NCBI GenBank assembly: GCA_018343915.1
Contig: JABRWF010000001.1
Location: 4,712,001 to 4,776,000, forward strand
DNA from: Agroathelia rolfsii
Taxonomy: Eukaryota > Basidiomycota > Agaricomycetes > Amylocorticiales > Amylocorticiaceae
DNA: 64,000 bases
Direction of reading: 5' to 3'
Part shown: piece by piece, positions 1 through 11,519 of the stretch
Layout: each line of letters starts with the position of its first letter
Numbering within the stretch: the stretch's first letter is position 1
The notes under the pieces: model-generated
The model's input: only the letters and a program-made list of their open reading frames with translations
Database searches by the model: none
Told to the model about the DNA's origin: nothing
Translations under genes and position numbers: made by a program

Positions 1-900
1 ACAATGCACTGGTGGTAACAATTATTCCCAATCAGGCTGCTGGCCTGCCTCAATCCCCGTTCAAGAACAGTACGTGATAGTATCCACCTATTACCATGAT
101 AGAATGCAGAATCTCATATTCATAATTTATTAGGTTTATCCTGGATCGTCTTCCGAATTATAATATTTCCTCAAGATCAGCATATGGGCACTCCTTGAAG
201 GATTTAGAGAACATCTTGGCTAACATGATCGCATCATATTACTGGGCGGGTGAGTTTCTTTCTTTCTTTCTTTCTTTTTTTTTTTTTTTTTTTGACTATA
301 GATCACACGATTACCGAATTTACCAGCACTGCAGACGATGCCTCAGAATTTCCCGGAAAGCTCTTCGATGAGTGGAAACACGACGGTCATTCAATCCACA
401 TTAAAATATCGACTAAAAGTGAGAACACACGTCCATTTCCTTGCTCACACTCAAGATACTTATGTATACCGAACTTGACAGCTAAACTCTACGCCTGTAC
501 GCCTCCGCCAATGATTAACTACTTATTTACTCGGATTGACAACTGACTTTGATGTTTTCTTCAGGTTGTGGTCGGTCTCGCAACTTCTATCATGCTCACA
601 GCACTTTCGCTGTTCTTGACAAGAGGGAAATCGATAGGATCCGATGAGCCGATTTCCAGTCTTGGCGTCCTGCAAACGATCTGGTTACTGAACCGATATC
701 CTGACGTGAGCCAGGCCGTGGCGAGTGTAGAAGTCCCCACATTAGACAATTTACGCGCGGCTGGCATGGTGCCGATCCAACTGGATTCCTTTCGTCAACG
801 GCACGTTAACGGCCAGAGGTCATCGACAGATGGATCAGTTAATGAAGACACCATTGAGTTGGGGACAAGTGTACCGCTGTTGAATACAACAGACCAGTAG
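1..900 (+). pseudogene. 3' end of an unrecognised multi-exon gene, probably broken
   Basis: Coding-like blocks lie at about 2-70, 134-249, 302-418 and 565-900, separated by GT-AG introns; the gene runs off the left edge. The last block starts with a hydrophobic stretch (VVVGLATSIMLTALSLFL) and ends in a polar tail with TAG at 898-900, so a membrane protein is likely. The family is not recognised. Two joins fail. In the second block the reading SLSWIVFRIIIFPQDQHMG hits a stop at about 196 and the coding-like frame resumes one base later (LKDLENILANMIASYYW). The last junction also mismatches in phase (418 ends in phase 1, 565 needs phase 0). Either the gene carries frameshifts, the sequence has base errors, or the true splice sites differ. 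Confidence 0.45.
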
Positions 901-2971
901 CTAGTACATTGTATACTACTCATAGGAGAAATGGAATACGAAAGTTCGAGAGCATTAATTGCTGACTCGATTGTCCAAAGGGTGCATACGTATATGTCCC
1001 GGGACAGGTATACACAAACATATAGCCTTGCCAGGGGCACAGGCATGCACATTGTAGAGCAAAACAGGAGCCCCTAGTGGGCAACTCTAAAGACAATGCA
1101 TGCTGTTTTGCATTGCATCGTGTCACTTATGTATTTCAGAACCGGAACAGGAGGCAGGCACATATGCACGTGTAGCATATGCTTCGGATACTCATTGTCA
1201 GTCTACACGATATTTCGTCATTAATTCCGTATTGTAAACTCAAATGGAGATGAAAGAGAAAAGCTAAGAAAGAGAATGCGGACATTGGCAAACCCAATTC
1301 GATTCCGGGGTTATAGATGATTCCCGACCTTTTGCATAGAAAGAATACAATATTTGTATTTGTAGGAGACATGGTTTGATTTGTTGGTAACGGCGATTAC
1401 AATGAGAGGGTACAGCTTTGTTAAATGTTGAGCCATCACATCAAGGGTGTGCACAGCACATACATACCAAACGTATATGTAGTATACACACCACGATCAA
1501 AGTAGGTGGTAGCCTACGTAGCACGGGTACTGAACGCGCCAGGTTTGGAAGCTTCAGCATGTGGGGTCATGTTTTTACGCACACCTGCATCTCCGGGGTA
1601 ATTCCAACAACTGATGCGGTACTCGGATTTGGACCTGGTGCTAGCGGAACCTGTGGGATCAAAGGTAGACACCGATGGAAGTACAGAAGCCAATGATGAA
1701 CATGCACGTCTGTACTTTATGAGGAGAGGTGGCGATGGAGGTAACAGATACGGTTGGGACGGCCAGCAGAGATGAAACCTTTATTTGATGTACGACGTAG
1801 CAGCGCAGACATGAGTTACGTTGTGGCTTGATGCTAGACTTTGTAAGCAGGAGGACTTTACAATCGTCCGGCTAATTTAAGCAAGTGTTTCGAAAGGGCT
1901 GGATAAGGAAACGCTGGTGGTGTTGATGATGCCGTATGCACATGACTTGCCAGCTGGTTCCGAAGATATGGAACCCAGATGAGGCAGCAATGTAGACCCA
2001 AGTTGGGATGGATGAGTATGAATTCACAGGGCGTCAAATCGAGACATGCGCCGAGGATACATGAGATGATCAGATACCAAGGAACAGATAATGTCACGAA
2101 AAAGACTGCAGATCCCAGATATTCAGGATATGGACAGAGACGACTTGATTAGGATACAAGGTGCCGACTCGGAAGGTTGCGAGGGAGTGAGTATATTTGG
2201 CCAGGAAGGATCAAAAGCGTATCCGAGGCCATTTTCGGTGGTGGAAAAGAAAAAAGAGGAATTGGGCATTGAGATAGACAAGGGCAGCAACGTGGACATG
2301 CGTGCGCCCTTGGAGCAGTTCTTATGGTGGACAAAAGCGAGTTGATTTGGATCAGGAGCGCAGTATGGTGGCAAGCCTCGTGTCGGGGGAACGGACACGA
2401 AATTTGCGCTGAATGGAAGCCATTTCCAGGCCGAGGCATTGTCGCCCCTCCCAGGCCTTGTCCGCCCGTAGTCTGCTTCCGGGTGGCGGTGGCGCGAAGC
2501 ACCGGCACCGGGGACCAGGAAAAGGGCGATATTATGTAATAAATGCCTTGTTGTGTGCGCGCGTTGAGAGCCTCTTGGGAGCACCGCCAGTGGGCCATCG
2601 CTGTCTCTCCTCTCCTCTCTTCTCCTCTCTATCCCTCTAGGACTGCTAGGATATTCACCAGGCCTGCTGTACCTCTCCCCTCCCCCCTTAGCAATCTCTC
2701 TCAGCTGCTTGCATACTACCAACGTGGGGGCTGCTCCAACCCGTGACTGAGCAGACACATACAGATACCCATCGCATCCATCGCCCTTCTTTAGTCCCGG
2801 GCCGACTGTACACAGCACCAAAGCAACGAGGCCCTGGGGCTTGCACACTGGTCTTCTTCTTGCTATTAACCCCTCAGCCCGGTCTCGTTCTTGCGTCTCA
2901 GTGACACTATACCCTTGCAAACCATCCCCCATCTTCTGGTTCTCTGATCTGCTCAAACGGTCAACTCTGCC
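901..2971. other. Intergenic; promoter side of the F-box gene
   Basis: No coding exon is supported here. The last 450 bases are rich in C and T, as is common just upstream of fungal start codons, and probably hold the promoter and 5' UTR of the F-box gene. The 277-codon reverse frame across 2123-2956 has low-complexity, unbiased composition and overlaps this promoter. Confidence 0.6.
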
Positions 2972-5302
2972 ATGTCCAACGACATTCAGGACCTGACCGC
3001 CCAGCTCTTGCAGAGGCTCTCGGTCGAAGGCGATAACTACCGGTAAGCAATACCCCCTATGCCTCGGTATATGTCCATCTCTCTAATGTTCCTCTCCCTC
3101 CCTCCCCCCCTTCCCCTTAGAAACGATGTCGCTATGACCGCCGACGAGGTATGTCATTGTCTATGTCCACATGGGTTCAATCTACGCGAGCGGAGAACTG
3201 ACGGCGATGTCCGCTCTATAGTGGGATAAATTGAGTGCTGCATTAGTTGCTATCACAGCTGCCAGCAAAATACGACGTAATAAGCTCGCACCGATATACA
3301 AGCTACCCCCTGAGCTACTGGCGAGGATATTTGAGCATTTACAAAAGTCTCTGATGCAGACTCGCACCACTGCATCAATAGAACTGCACCCTCTGCGTAC
3401 ATTGATCGTGACAAGTCAATACTTCCGTTCCACAGCCCTCGCACACCCTTCATTATGGTCATATATTAAGGGAGGCACCAACGTGCAATACGCCCGTGCA
3501 TCTTTGGAACGCTCGGCAGCCACGCCCCTGACCATCGACATCAGTAGCCCCGCCACTAGCGGTTCAGATATTGTGGGTCTACACAATTCCAGCTTCATTG
3601 AGGAACTGGCGGGACACTCGTCCCGCATACGCTCCCTCCGCCTCGCCCATCCCTTCGAGGAACGCCCCCTGAGCCTCATCCAGGCCTTCCACTTCCCTGC
3701 ACCAGCCCTTGTCTCGCTCGATGTTCAAGTGCCAATCACTATTGACGGCGTTCCCAACCTGCCCGAGGTATTCGGCGGAGAGACTCCCTCCCTTAGGCGG
3801 CTCACCCTGCTCGGCTTCACCGACTGGCCCTCAAATAACTTTCGAGACCTCACGCACGTCAACCTGCGCATGCGACCACCCGTGGTGTCAGACAACGACT
3901 CGGCGAACCAGCCCCGTCTGTCGACTTTGTTGAACCTTTTGCGGAACAGTCCACGGCTCAAAAGGCTCATCCTGCACCGCTGGTGCCCCACGTTCGAGGG
4001 CGATCCCGAGAGCGTGGAGGACCTCAGGCCCGAGCCCGTCGTGCTCGAGCACCTCAAGAGCATCTGCTTTGGCTGGTGGCGCTCCAGCCACTCCGTCCGC
4101 CAGGTCCTCCGGCACCTACAGATTCCGCGCTCGGCGGACGTGTACATGTGGGGCGACCAGATCATGGGCCCGACCGATAACCTCTCCGCGCTACGGCTGC
4201 CCTTACGTACGATCCCCGCCGATGCCCATGCGGATAACAGCATCAAGGAGCTCCGGTTGCTGTGCTGCCCGCCCGGAGAGCAATTCGTGCGCGAGCAGAT
4301 ATACATCCTGACCGAGAACGGCACGAAGCTGCATTATCAAGATCCAGCGTTAACGAACAATACGACGCTGCCGGTGGCGCCGACTGTGCTGGGTGCATTT
4401 TCGACGACGCCAATCACGCCCGCGTTTGGGTCGGTGGAGACGCTCTATCTTGGCGGCTCGTTTGGCACCTCGCTTAATTTGCTGCAGTGGCGGCAGTTCC
4501 TCGAGGCGTTCCCTTCCCTCCGCCATCTCGTAGTATGGAAATCACCTGCAGGTAATTTATGGTCTCTCTTGGTCTTTTAGCCTTTTTGCTGATTTTTTTT
4601 TTTTTTTTTTGTTCAGATATTGTACTTACCATGCTCGCTCTGCTAAGTGACTCAGACGATATAGGAGACGACTACAGCGATGAAGAAGAAGAAGAGAGTG
4701 CTACAACACCCACTACCGGGCAGCCAACCAACACCGACTCCAAAAAGTCACCATCATCAACGGGCGGCGCCGGCGCCGGGACTGGCAACATTGGACCCCG
4801 ACCACCCTCGCTCGTCTGCCCCAACCTGACCTCCCTGCATATCCATGACGACCGCGAGCTGTCCGTGTTCTCGCTCAGTAAGCTAGCTAAGAACCGCTCG
4901 CGGTCGGGGCACAAGCTCAAGCGCATCAGGATCACCTACGAGCCCGCCTCGCCCTCGACCTCGGATGTGGAGGATGCGGCAGACGGTACGGGCGCTACAG
5001 CTGCCGACGCTGCGGCAGCAGCAGCGGACGAGGAGGCCGAGCGCGTGGCGCGCGTCAGGTTTGAGAAGGACCTGCGGCGGCTTGGTCAAGGACAACGGTT
5101 CGTCGACTGTGTCGAGTACGAGCCACAGAGCGAGGCGGACAGCGCGGAGGAGAAGGTGCCAGAGAAGGAGCGCACCAAGCTGCGTATGGCACGGCATTAT
5201 GTGGCGTCGATGCCGCCGCCGGGGTATCCGCCACCGCAGCAGCCGTCGGAGTGGGGCGGTTGTCAATGTGCGATCTGCCTGGCGGCGAGGCAGACAGCGT
5301 GA
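2972..5302 (+). CDS. F-box protein
   Basis: Four exons, 2972-3042, 3121-3148, 3222-4551 and 4617-5302, joined in phase at GT-AG sites, give about 704 residues. Residues 57-100 hold an F-box (IYKLPPELLARIFEHLQ, then a W at the end of the motif), the SKP1-binding part of SCF ubiquitin ligases. The middle is leucine-rich with repeated hydrophobic-charged segments, as in the large and divergent F-box families of Agaricomycetes. The C-terminal exon is acidic (SDSDDIGDDYSDEEEEE), then alanine-rich, and ends with a small cysteine motif (CQCAIC). Start chosen as the only ATG upstream of the first splice site (MSNDIQDL). The substrate is unknown. The third intron contains a T18 run. Family call secure; role beyond SCF adaptor is inference. 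Confidence 0.85.
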
Positions 5303-6254
5303 AGTGAACGCAGAAAGAGAGGCACTAGTATTGTCATATGGAAACGACTGATTAACGTTTTGTATTTTTTTTTCTTGATTCATTGGTTGTGTAACATTAA
5401 ATCGTCGGATAGATGGATGGAGCGAGTTGGTTTTTTTTTTCTTCAACTCTTTCCTCCGTCTTCCCTTATTTACCCCCCTCACGTCTCTATCTCCTACATC
5501 ATCCATGCCCATCCGTTTTTCCTATTATCTTCTCCTCAGGTTCCACCCTGTTAGCATAGTTTTTTTCTCTTGATTACCACCATTACATCATCATAGCATT
5601 TTCCCTCCTCACTCCTCTCTTCCCATTTCCTCTACGCATTCTTGAAAGCTTGGGAAATTTCCATAACACCCTCTAGCTACCAGCTCTCGCAATACATACT
5701 CCTCTTTTTTTCCCCGCTTCTTCCACTATTATTATACCAAAACGGACTGAATCCCCGCCCCTTCCCTTCCCCTCACACGCACAGACACACATACATAAAC
5801 GACAGTTTTTTTTTCTGCTCTCAAAGAGAAAAAAAAAGGCTCAAAAAAGAGAACGATTAAGTTTTCTTCTCTCTTCCCTTGATTTTTCAAGTTTTTATAC
5901 CTTTTTTTTTTGTGTTTACTTTTGCTTTTGCATCTTTTAACCCCCCCCCCCCCTCTTTGTGTCGTGTTTTTGCATATATGTACGATGATTATGACTAGGA
6001 TTTTGACATAACGACGGTGATGATGGCTCTTATACTGACAACGTTACATCATGGACCACACGCAGTTAGCCACTGTCACTCTGTAAGTGCACTCCGGGAT
6101 TATTTTTTTCAAAGAAAAGTCCTATTGTTACGAATCCTTTCAGTCAATGAATGTCAAGTCATTGGCATAGTTTTTCCAGAAAACCTCGGGCGTGATGTAT
6201 GATTATTTCAACTTGACATTATTGGAACCTCTGGCTATATTAATTAATAAATCC
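5303..6254. other. Intergenic; T-rich 3' flank of the F-box gene
   Basis: Repeated T runs and a C13 tract near 5941-5953. No supported coding exon. Likely holds the polyadenylation region of the F-box gene. Confidence 0.6.
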
Positions 6255-7785
6255 ACCATTTAGTCATGCGTAATTTCAGTTCGAGCCACCACACCTTCGG
6301 GACGGTCAACTGCAGGGTTAAGATCATAAGGATAATTCATGGCACCATCCTTCCCAACCCAGTCCTCATCGACAAGCAACACCGGAGATAGTTTTACGTC
6401 CCGCACGTCGCCATGAACATATTCTCGGTAAAGGTCGCAGCTGAGCACATAAAATATGAACTTTGAACGGAAATTTGGGTCTCAGGTATACATTTGCTGC
6501 CTAATGGCTCAGATTTGACCTGCTGCATGCAGTAGTAGAGCATTGCGTTAGCCACAGAAACAAAGAGACCCCTATCATGTCTGGAACCAGTAGAATCAAT
6601 ATTACATGGTATCGGCCTACTGGACAAAACATATTCAAGGACTTCGCACAACGCGGTCCGACGCTCTTGTTCCGACCCAAAAGTTTTCATCATTTGGGAC
6701 TGCGGTGATAATCCTCTTTACCCGGATCGACATGAGCTACGTTATAACGGAGCTCGCATAACGTGTCGTCGTAGAGAGACGGGGGAAGAACGTTTTCAAC
6801 TGGTCGCCCGATCAACATCACACCTTCTGGCTGGTAGTTCCTGGCTTTACGTGACGGCGACTCGAGGCAGTGCTGAGTAACGTTAAAAAATACTGCGTTC
6901 TTCGGGTGTCGAGATCGCCGGTGCTTGGAAGAGCAGAGAGCGTATCATCTGGGTCTTCAACTATGAAAAGTTGAGCCTAGGTTATCAAAAAGAATGCTTC
7001 ATATATATATACGAAGATCAAAAATAAGATGAAGTTCCCCTTTGATCAAGCCCCGAGGGAATATATCAATCAAGCAGTCCGAAGGGTCAGCTTTAACGAA
7101 GGAGTCGAAATCTGAAGCTTCTATAAGAGCAGGGGCTTCTTTACGTTCTTTTGAAGTACGATAAGCTATTTGTGTATGCGGTGATACCTAAAGCAAGATA
7201 AGTAGATTTACGTCAAAGCCCCACGGTCGATATAACTTGTAGATGCGTACAGGCCCTTCCTCATGTTTGTGATGGTTAAGAGATGCTATTATGCTGTTTG
7301 GGGTGGCTTCCACCAATCTTACTCTCTTTGTTTTTTGTATCATAAATGTGAACTTGAAGAGAATCATCTACGGAAGAAAGCTATCAGCATCGATTATTCA
7401 AGATATTCATGAATTGAACTTACATGGAACCACAACGAGATGTAGATTGTTTTCTTCCCCAAAATATTCAAGCATGTTCCATTTTCGTGGCAAATCTATT
7501 AGGCTGGCACCATCTGCATTGGACGTATCATACAATTGACGCTGGGTAGGGAAAAAATCTTCAAGTTTAATGTTTTTCGGGACCTGAGTGAAGGTCAGTC
7601 GCGATCACCAACCTCATCTATATAGCAGACGTGAGCATACCAGATATATCACAGGTTTTCGGCCAATATGGTCTGTGTTTCAAGATCGTCGATTTAATTT
7701 CATCAACAGAAGATGCCAAATCAATTTTGAGGCTGTAAAACTCAAAAGGAATAATAACAAGAACGTTTAATGTAATGAGCTGGCA
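6255..7785 (-). pseudogene. Decayed Crinkler-like gene with kinase-like C-terminus
   Basis: Reading the minus strand from about 7785 gives YSLKIDLASSVDEIKSTILK, then after an intron VPKNIKLEDFF, LPRKWNMLEYFGEENNLHLV. This matches the pattern of a Crinkler (CRN) header: a ubiquitin-like segment, then a hydrophobic LHxVV end. From about 6985 come RRTQYFLTLLS, HVKPGT and (another frame) YQPEGVMLIGRPVENVLPP. At 6430-6260 there is YVHGDVRDVKL followed by LLVDEDWVGKDGAMNYP, resembling the catalytic HGD-loop and DFD region of kinase-like proteins found with such genes in basidiomycetes. Frames change several times and stops interrupt them, and the N and D positions of the catalytic loop appear replaced (VKL, DED). 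I read it as a dead copy; the family call rests on recalled patterns. Confidence 0.5.
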
Positions 7786-9847
7786 GGACTAGTCGTAAGA
7801 GCTCACAAACAAGAGCGAACTTCAACGCCACTTCGACGCCACATCATCACTTGTCCCGGTAGCCTCCCCAGGCAGGCGATAGCAGTCAATCACATGTACT
7901 ACCATCAGAGGACGTGATCTACTAGTATCACCTGTGTATCAGCGACCCTTTGGTATGCGATCCTCTACGTTGGTTCCCTCGGTGTTCTGGCATCGGATGC
8001 TATGTGTATCCAGTCCGCGATCCGTAGTAGCGTTGGCTACATAAGACTAAGGATCGAGGGCTAGTCTGGCCCTGGGTATGCTTGAATTGTCGGTCGGCGA
8101 CCGGCACATTACTGCATTCACTATGCTCAAAAATGCGATTAGCTCATGTTGACACTTTTTTATGCATGTTAGATGCCTTTTATACCTATTAAATCACTAT
8201 ATATGAATACCACCGAGTATTTGCGCTAAGGCCCCCCCCCTGCCCTACATAGGGCCCGAAATTTGCTTCTGCAGTACCCCTTGAACAAGATATTACACTT
8301 CTGATCAATCCCGAAGCAGTCCAAACGTCGTCGCTGCTGTTGACATGTGTTTGAGAGTTTTTGGTAGTCGACAAAGATCTCGGAAAGCCAAAATCTAAAG
8401 TATCCAAGCAAACGTCGACATAACAAATGTTGTAACCACAATCTATCATGCAGTCGAATGTATAAATTTCTCTCGATGATGTAAATATCAAATATCTCGC
8501 ACTTTATCCATTTCCCTGCATACCACCATGTACAAGGACAAACGGAATGATAACCCCGTTCTGGTTTATTAACAAACACTGATTCTGTTTATCTGATTAT
8601 TGCTACAGTTTAGTCATCATACCAACAGGTGTATATCACATCTCGAGCAACGAACACCCTCCGGTGTATCATCAAACATTCCATCAAAACATCATTTTTT
8701 CAAGTTGTTGACATAATCAAGGTATGTTAGAAAGAAGGTAAAAAAAAAATACAGGTGAAGATCATTATCGTTACCTCCACCACCGTCGTCATCATCACTT
8801 AATACAGTAGCATCACACATCTCATCATGATTCTTCATCAACGTTGTGCCCTGTTTTGATTTCCGAGTTTAGAAAGATGTGAGGTACGAGTAAAGTCGCC
8901 GTGCCGCTAAGGAGGAAAGAGGAGGAGGGCGAGAGGTAATGTACCAAAAGGGGATTACGAATATGCGCAAGCGTATACAATTGACGCATATGAAACTTGA
9001 AAGAGTCGTCCCGGATTGTCCGTTCCTGGCCTAGCTTTCTGTCTCGGTTTTCGGCTCTCTCTCCTGCCTTTTCTTTTCTCGGGATACCGCCTTGGACTGA
9101 TACCATCATCGTTAACCTGCGGTAATTTGTTCATCGCAGTCGTAGCGACAGTACCCGAGGTCGAGACTCACATACCAAGTGCATCAGTTATTTTAATGGG
9201 ACTCGGTTACTCGTTATTGGAGGTATGATGATATACGCATGGAGGCGAGTATGAAAATAGGACTGTTAAGCAGATGGTAGTAAGCGATAGCATGAAAGTG
9301 TCCGAAAGGGGCGAAGGAGGGGGGGGGGAGGCACAGAAATCAAGTTTCGAGCTCGCAAGTGCTTTCAATAGTTTAACGCTGACGATAATTCTATTGTCTG
9401 TCCAGAAGTATATGTATGTATGCCCATAGCAGCAGTTATGAAGAGACGGGTGGGCTCTCAGAGAATTCGGACGGAGCCGAATACATGTGATATGCACTAA
9501 TCAGATTACAGATGTGATGGTGGTGGTAGTGGTGGGGGAATTAGTCCTGGTTGATTTATGCCTCCCTGTGACATAGCATCATCAAGGAGACCATGCTATT
9601 TGGCAGATGTAGACAGAGTGGGCTATGAGGAGGATAGAGGAGGCAAACGGGGTACTTTGCCAGCAGAGCTCGATCAGGTGCCCAGAGAAGATGTTTAAAA
9701 ATACCCCACGAGTTCGAAGACCTTTTATGTACAGGCAAGCAACAGGCAGCGAGCCAACGAGTAAGGCTAGCGAGCGCGGTTCAAGTGTCCTTGTGTACCA
9801 TCAAGATCAGAAGCCAATGACCCACTTGGGGCATGGGATGGATCACT
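7786..9847. other. Intergenic, with one diverged repeat fragment
   Basis: No supported gene. Contains a C10 tract near 8230, a piece of a dispersed repeat at about 8490-8565, and a G-rich tract near 9320. It ends at the left target-site copy of the retrotransposon. Confidence 0.5.
8490..8565 (-). repeat. Fragment of dispersed repeat A
   Basis: On the minus strand the block reads GTTTGTCCTTGTACATGG and continues TGGTATGCAGGGAAATGG, lining up with the core of the copies at 23.8 kb and 39.95 kb. Diverged and partial. Confidence 0.45.
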
Positions 9848-9862
9848 AAGCCCTTCACGTGA
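9848..9862. repeat. Left target-site duplication of the retrotransposon
   Basis: AAGCCCTTCACGTGA here is repeated exactly at 15710-15724 after the poly-A tail. The first A may belong to the tail at the right end, so 14 or 15 bp. Confidence 0.9.
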
Positions 9863-9863
9863 G

Positions 9864-11519
9864 ATGCCATCACCTTATACTAGCCAAAAACACCCTCCGC
9901 AAAGCTCAATCTCATCGTCCTTGTCCAGCTCTACTGCCAGCGGCTCTCGCAAGCGCCCAGCGCCGCCCTCAGAGCAATATGGCCGCACCACGCCCCCGCC
10001 GGCGCCTACAATGGGCGACGAGGCAATGGAAACGGACAATCAGATTAGTCAGGCAACAATCTCTTGCACCTTTACACCCCCAGCTACATACGTCCTCAAT
10101 CAACTGGCCACCCTAATTGGCCACTATGATCAACATGACTCCACTCGACTGTCAGTCACTGACTGGAAGGAGATCTGCACTGAAGTAATCTCAACCGTCC
10201 TCAACTCCGTCACCATGGTAGATGCAGATGATGACGACTCGGACGCCCGAGCGGTGAAGGAAGTCAAACACTTTCTCAAATCGGGATGTGATGACCTCCA
10301 ACGCCTAGGAGAGGATGAAACCAGTCTCGACACTGATGGGTATCCGCCAGCACTCTCCACCCCTATCCAACCCATCCCAACACCCTCCTCGCAGCCGTCG
10401 ACCTTTGAGAACAAGATCTTTGAGACCCTCCGCGACATGAGGAGCCACATCCTCAAGCTAGAAAATAAGGTCTTTAGCCAAACCCCTCGCCACCCCCAGC
10501 AACAGTCGATGCCAAACCCTCCTGGGAACCAGAAGCCCTCTCCGAAAAATCCCGCGCCCCCTACTCTTGTGGCCAAACCAACATACGCTCAGGTTACATC
10601 CTCCAGCCCGCCAGCTGTCCATCAGAAACAACCTACTCGACCACCCGAACATATCAGATATGTGGTCCGGTTCCATGGCAAACCACGCCCCCTGGAACAG
10701 AGGAGTCTCCCCATCAACATGACCACTGCAATCAACAATCGTCTCAAAGACATTCCCACCTCCAATGGTCTTAAAGTCCTCGGTGCCAACTGGAACCCAG
10801 CTGGTAACCTGATTCTGACCTTCCCTCCCAACACGTCACACAACCTTATCAGGACCCACTTCCCTACTTTCCGGGATGCTCTTTGCCTCACCGACAATCA
10901 AACTATCTTGCATGACACCAGGTGGTCCAAACTAATCCTCGCAGGTGTCCTAGCGCGCATCCGCCCATCAGATGAAGTCTTTAGCGAAGAAGCCCTCCAC
11001 GAGACTTTCCTGACAAACCCAACCATTCAGAAACTCCGCATCACCCAGTACCCACGATGGCTGCGACTGCCAACATCCATTGAAGGCCTCAAATCCTCCG
11101 TGTCCTTCGCTTTTGAGGATCCAGATGGCTCCGTGGCTAGGTCCCTTCTTAAGCAATCTCCCAATATCTTCATGTTTGGCGCACCGGTCAAAGTGAAGCG
11201 ATGGGTGGACAAACCACGTCTTCGTCAATGCTCAATCTGTTGGAAACTTGACCATACTGCCTCTAGATGCAGACGTGACCCTCGCTGCCGCCTATGCGGT
11301 GATCCACACCCCGAAAGCAATCACCGCCAGAAATGCAGCAAATGCAAAGCTGAGAACCGCCCAGAGGAGGCCACCTGTAACCACCCCAACTGCTGCGTCA
11401 ACTGCCGCGAACCCCACGAGGCTGACTCGGCCAACTGCACAGAACGCCGCAAGTTTGCTATTCCAACCTCAACACCTGCCCAACCTCTCACCACAGCCAA
11501 CGACGACATGACCTCATGA
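9864..11519 (+). CDS. LINE ORF1 protein, zinc-knuckle RNA-binding (Gag-like)
   Basis: 551 residues. The N-terminal third is rich in serine, proline and glutamine. A central region (about 270-450) probably forms an RNA-binding fold. At residues about 455-530 there is a cysteine cluster: a clear CCHC knuckle (CSICWKLDHTASRC), then CRLCGDPHPESNHRQKC and further C/H pairs ending in CVNCREPHEADSANC. Such knuckles bind the element RNA to build the ribonucleoprotein for retrotransposition. The stop codon overlaps the start of ORF2 as ATGA. Start chosen at the first ATG, one base inside the element; an upstream start would lie outside it. Confidence 0.9.
   Translation: MPSPYTSQKHPPQSSISSSLSSSTASGSRKRPAPPSEQYGRTTPPPAPTMGDEAMETDNQISQATISCTFTPPATYVLNQLATLIGHYDQHDSTRLSVTDWKEICTEVISTVLNSVTMVDADDDDSDARAVKEVKHFLKSGCDDLQRLGEDETSLDTDGYPPALSTPIQPIPTPSSQPSTFENKIFETLRDMRSHILKLENKVFSQTPRHPQQQSMPNPPGNQKPSPKNPAPPTLVAKPTYAQVTSSSPPAVHQKQPTRPPEHIRYVVRFHGKPRPLEQRSLPINMTTAINNRLKDIPTSNGLKVLGANWNPAGNLILTFPPNTSHNLIRTHFPTFRDALCLTDNQTILHDTRWSKLILAGVLARIRPSDEVFSEEALHETFLTNPTIQKLRITQYPRWLRLPTSIEGLKSSVSFAFEDPDGSVARSLLKQSPNIFMFGAPVKVKRWVDKPRLRQCSICWKLDHTASRCRRDPRCRLCGDPHPESNHRQKCSKCKAENRPEEATCNHPNCCVNCREPHEADSANCTERRKFAIPTSTPAQPLTTANDDMTS

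Noticed and set aside
2123..2956. 277-codon minus-strand open frame
   Set aside because: Composition is arginine/proline-rich without domains, and it overlaps the promoter and 5' UTR of the F-box gene; judged a chance frame.
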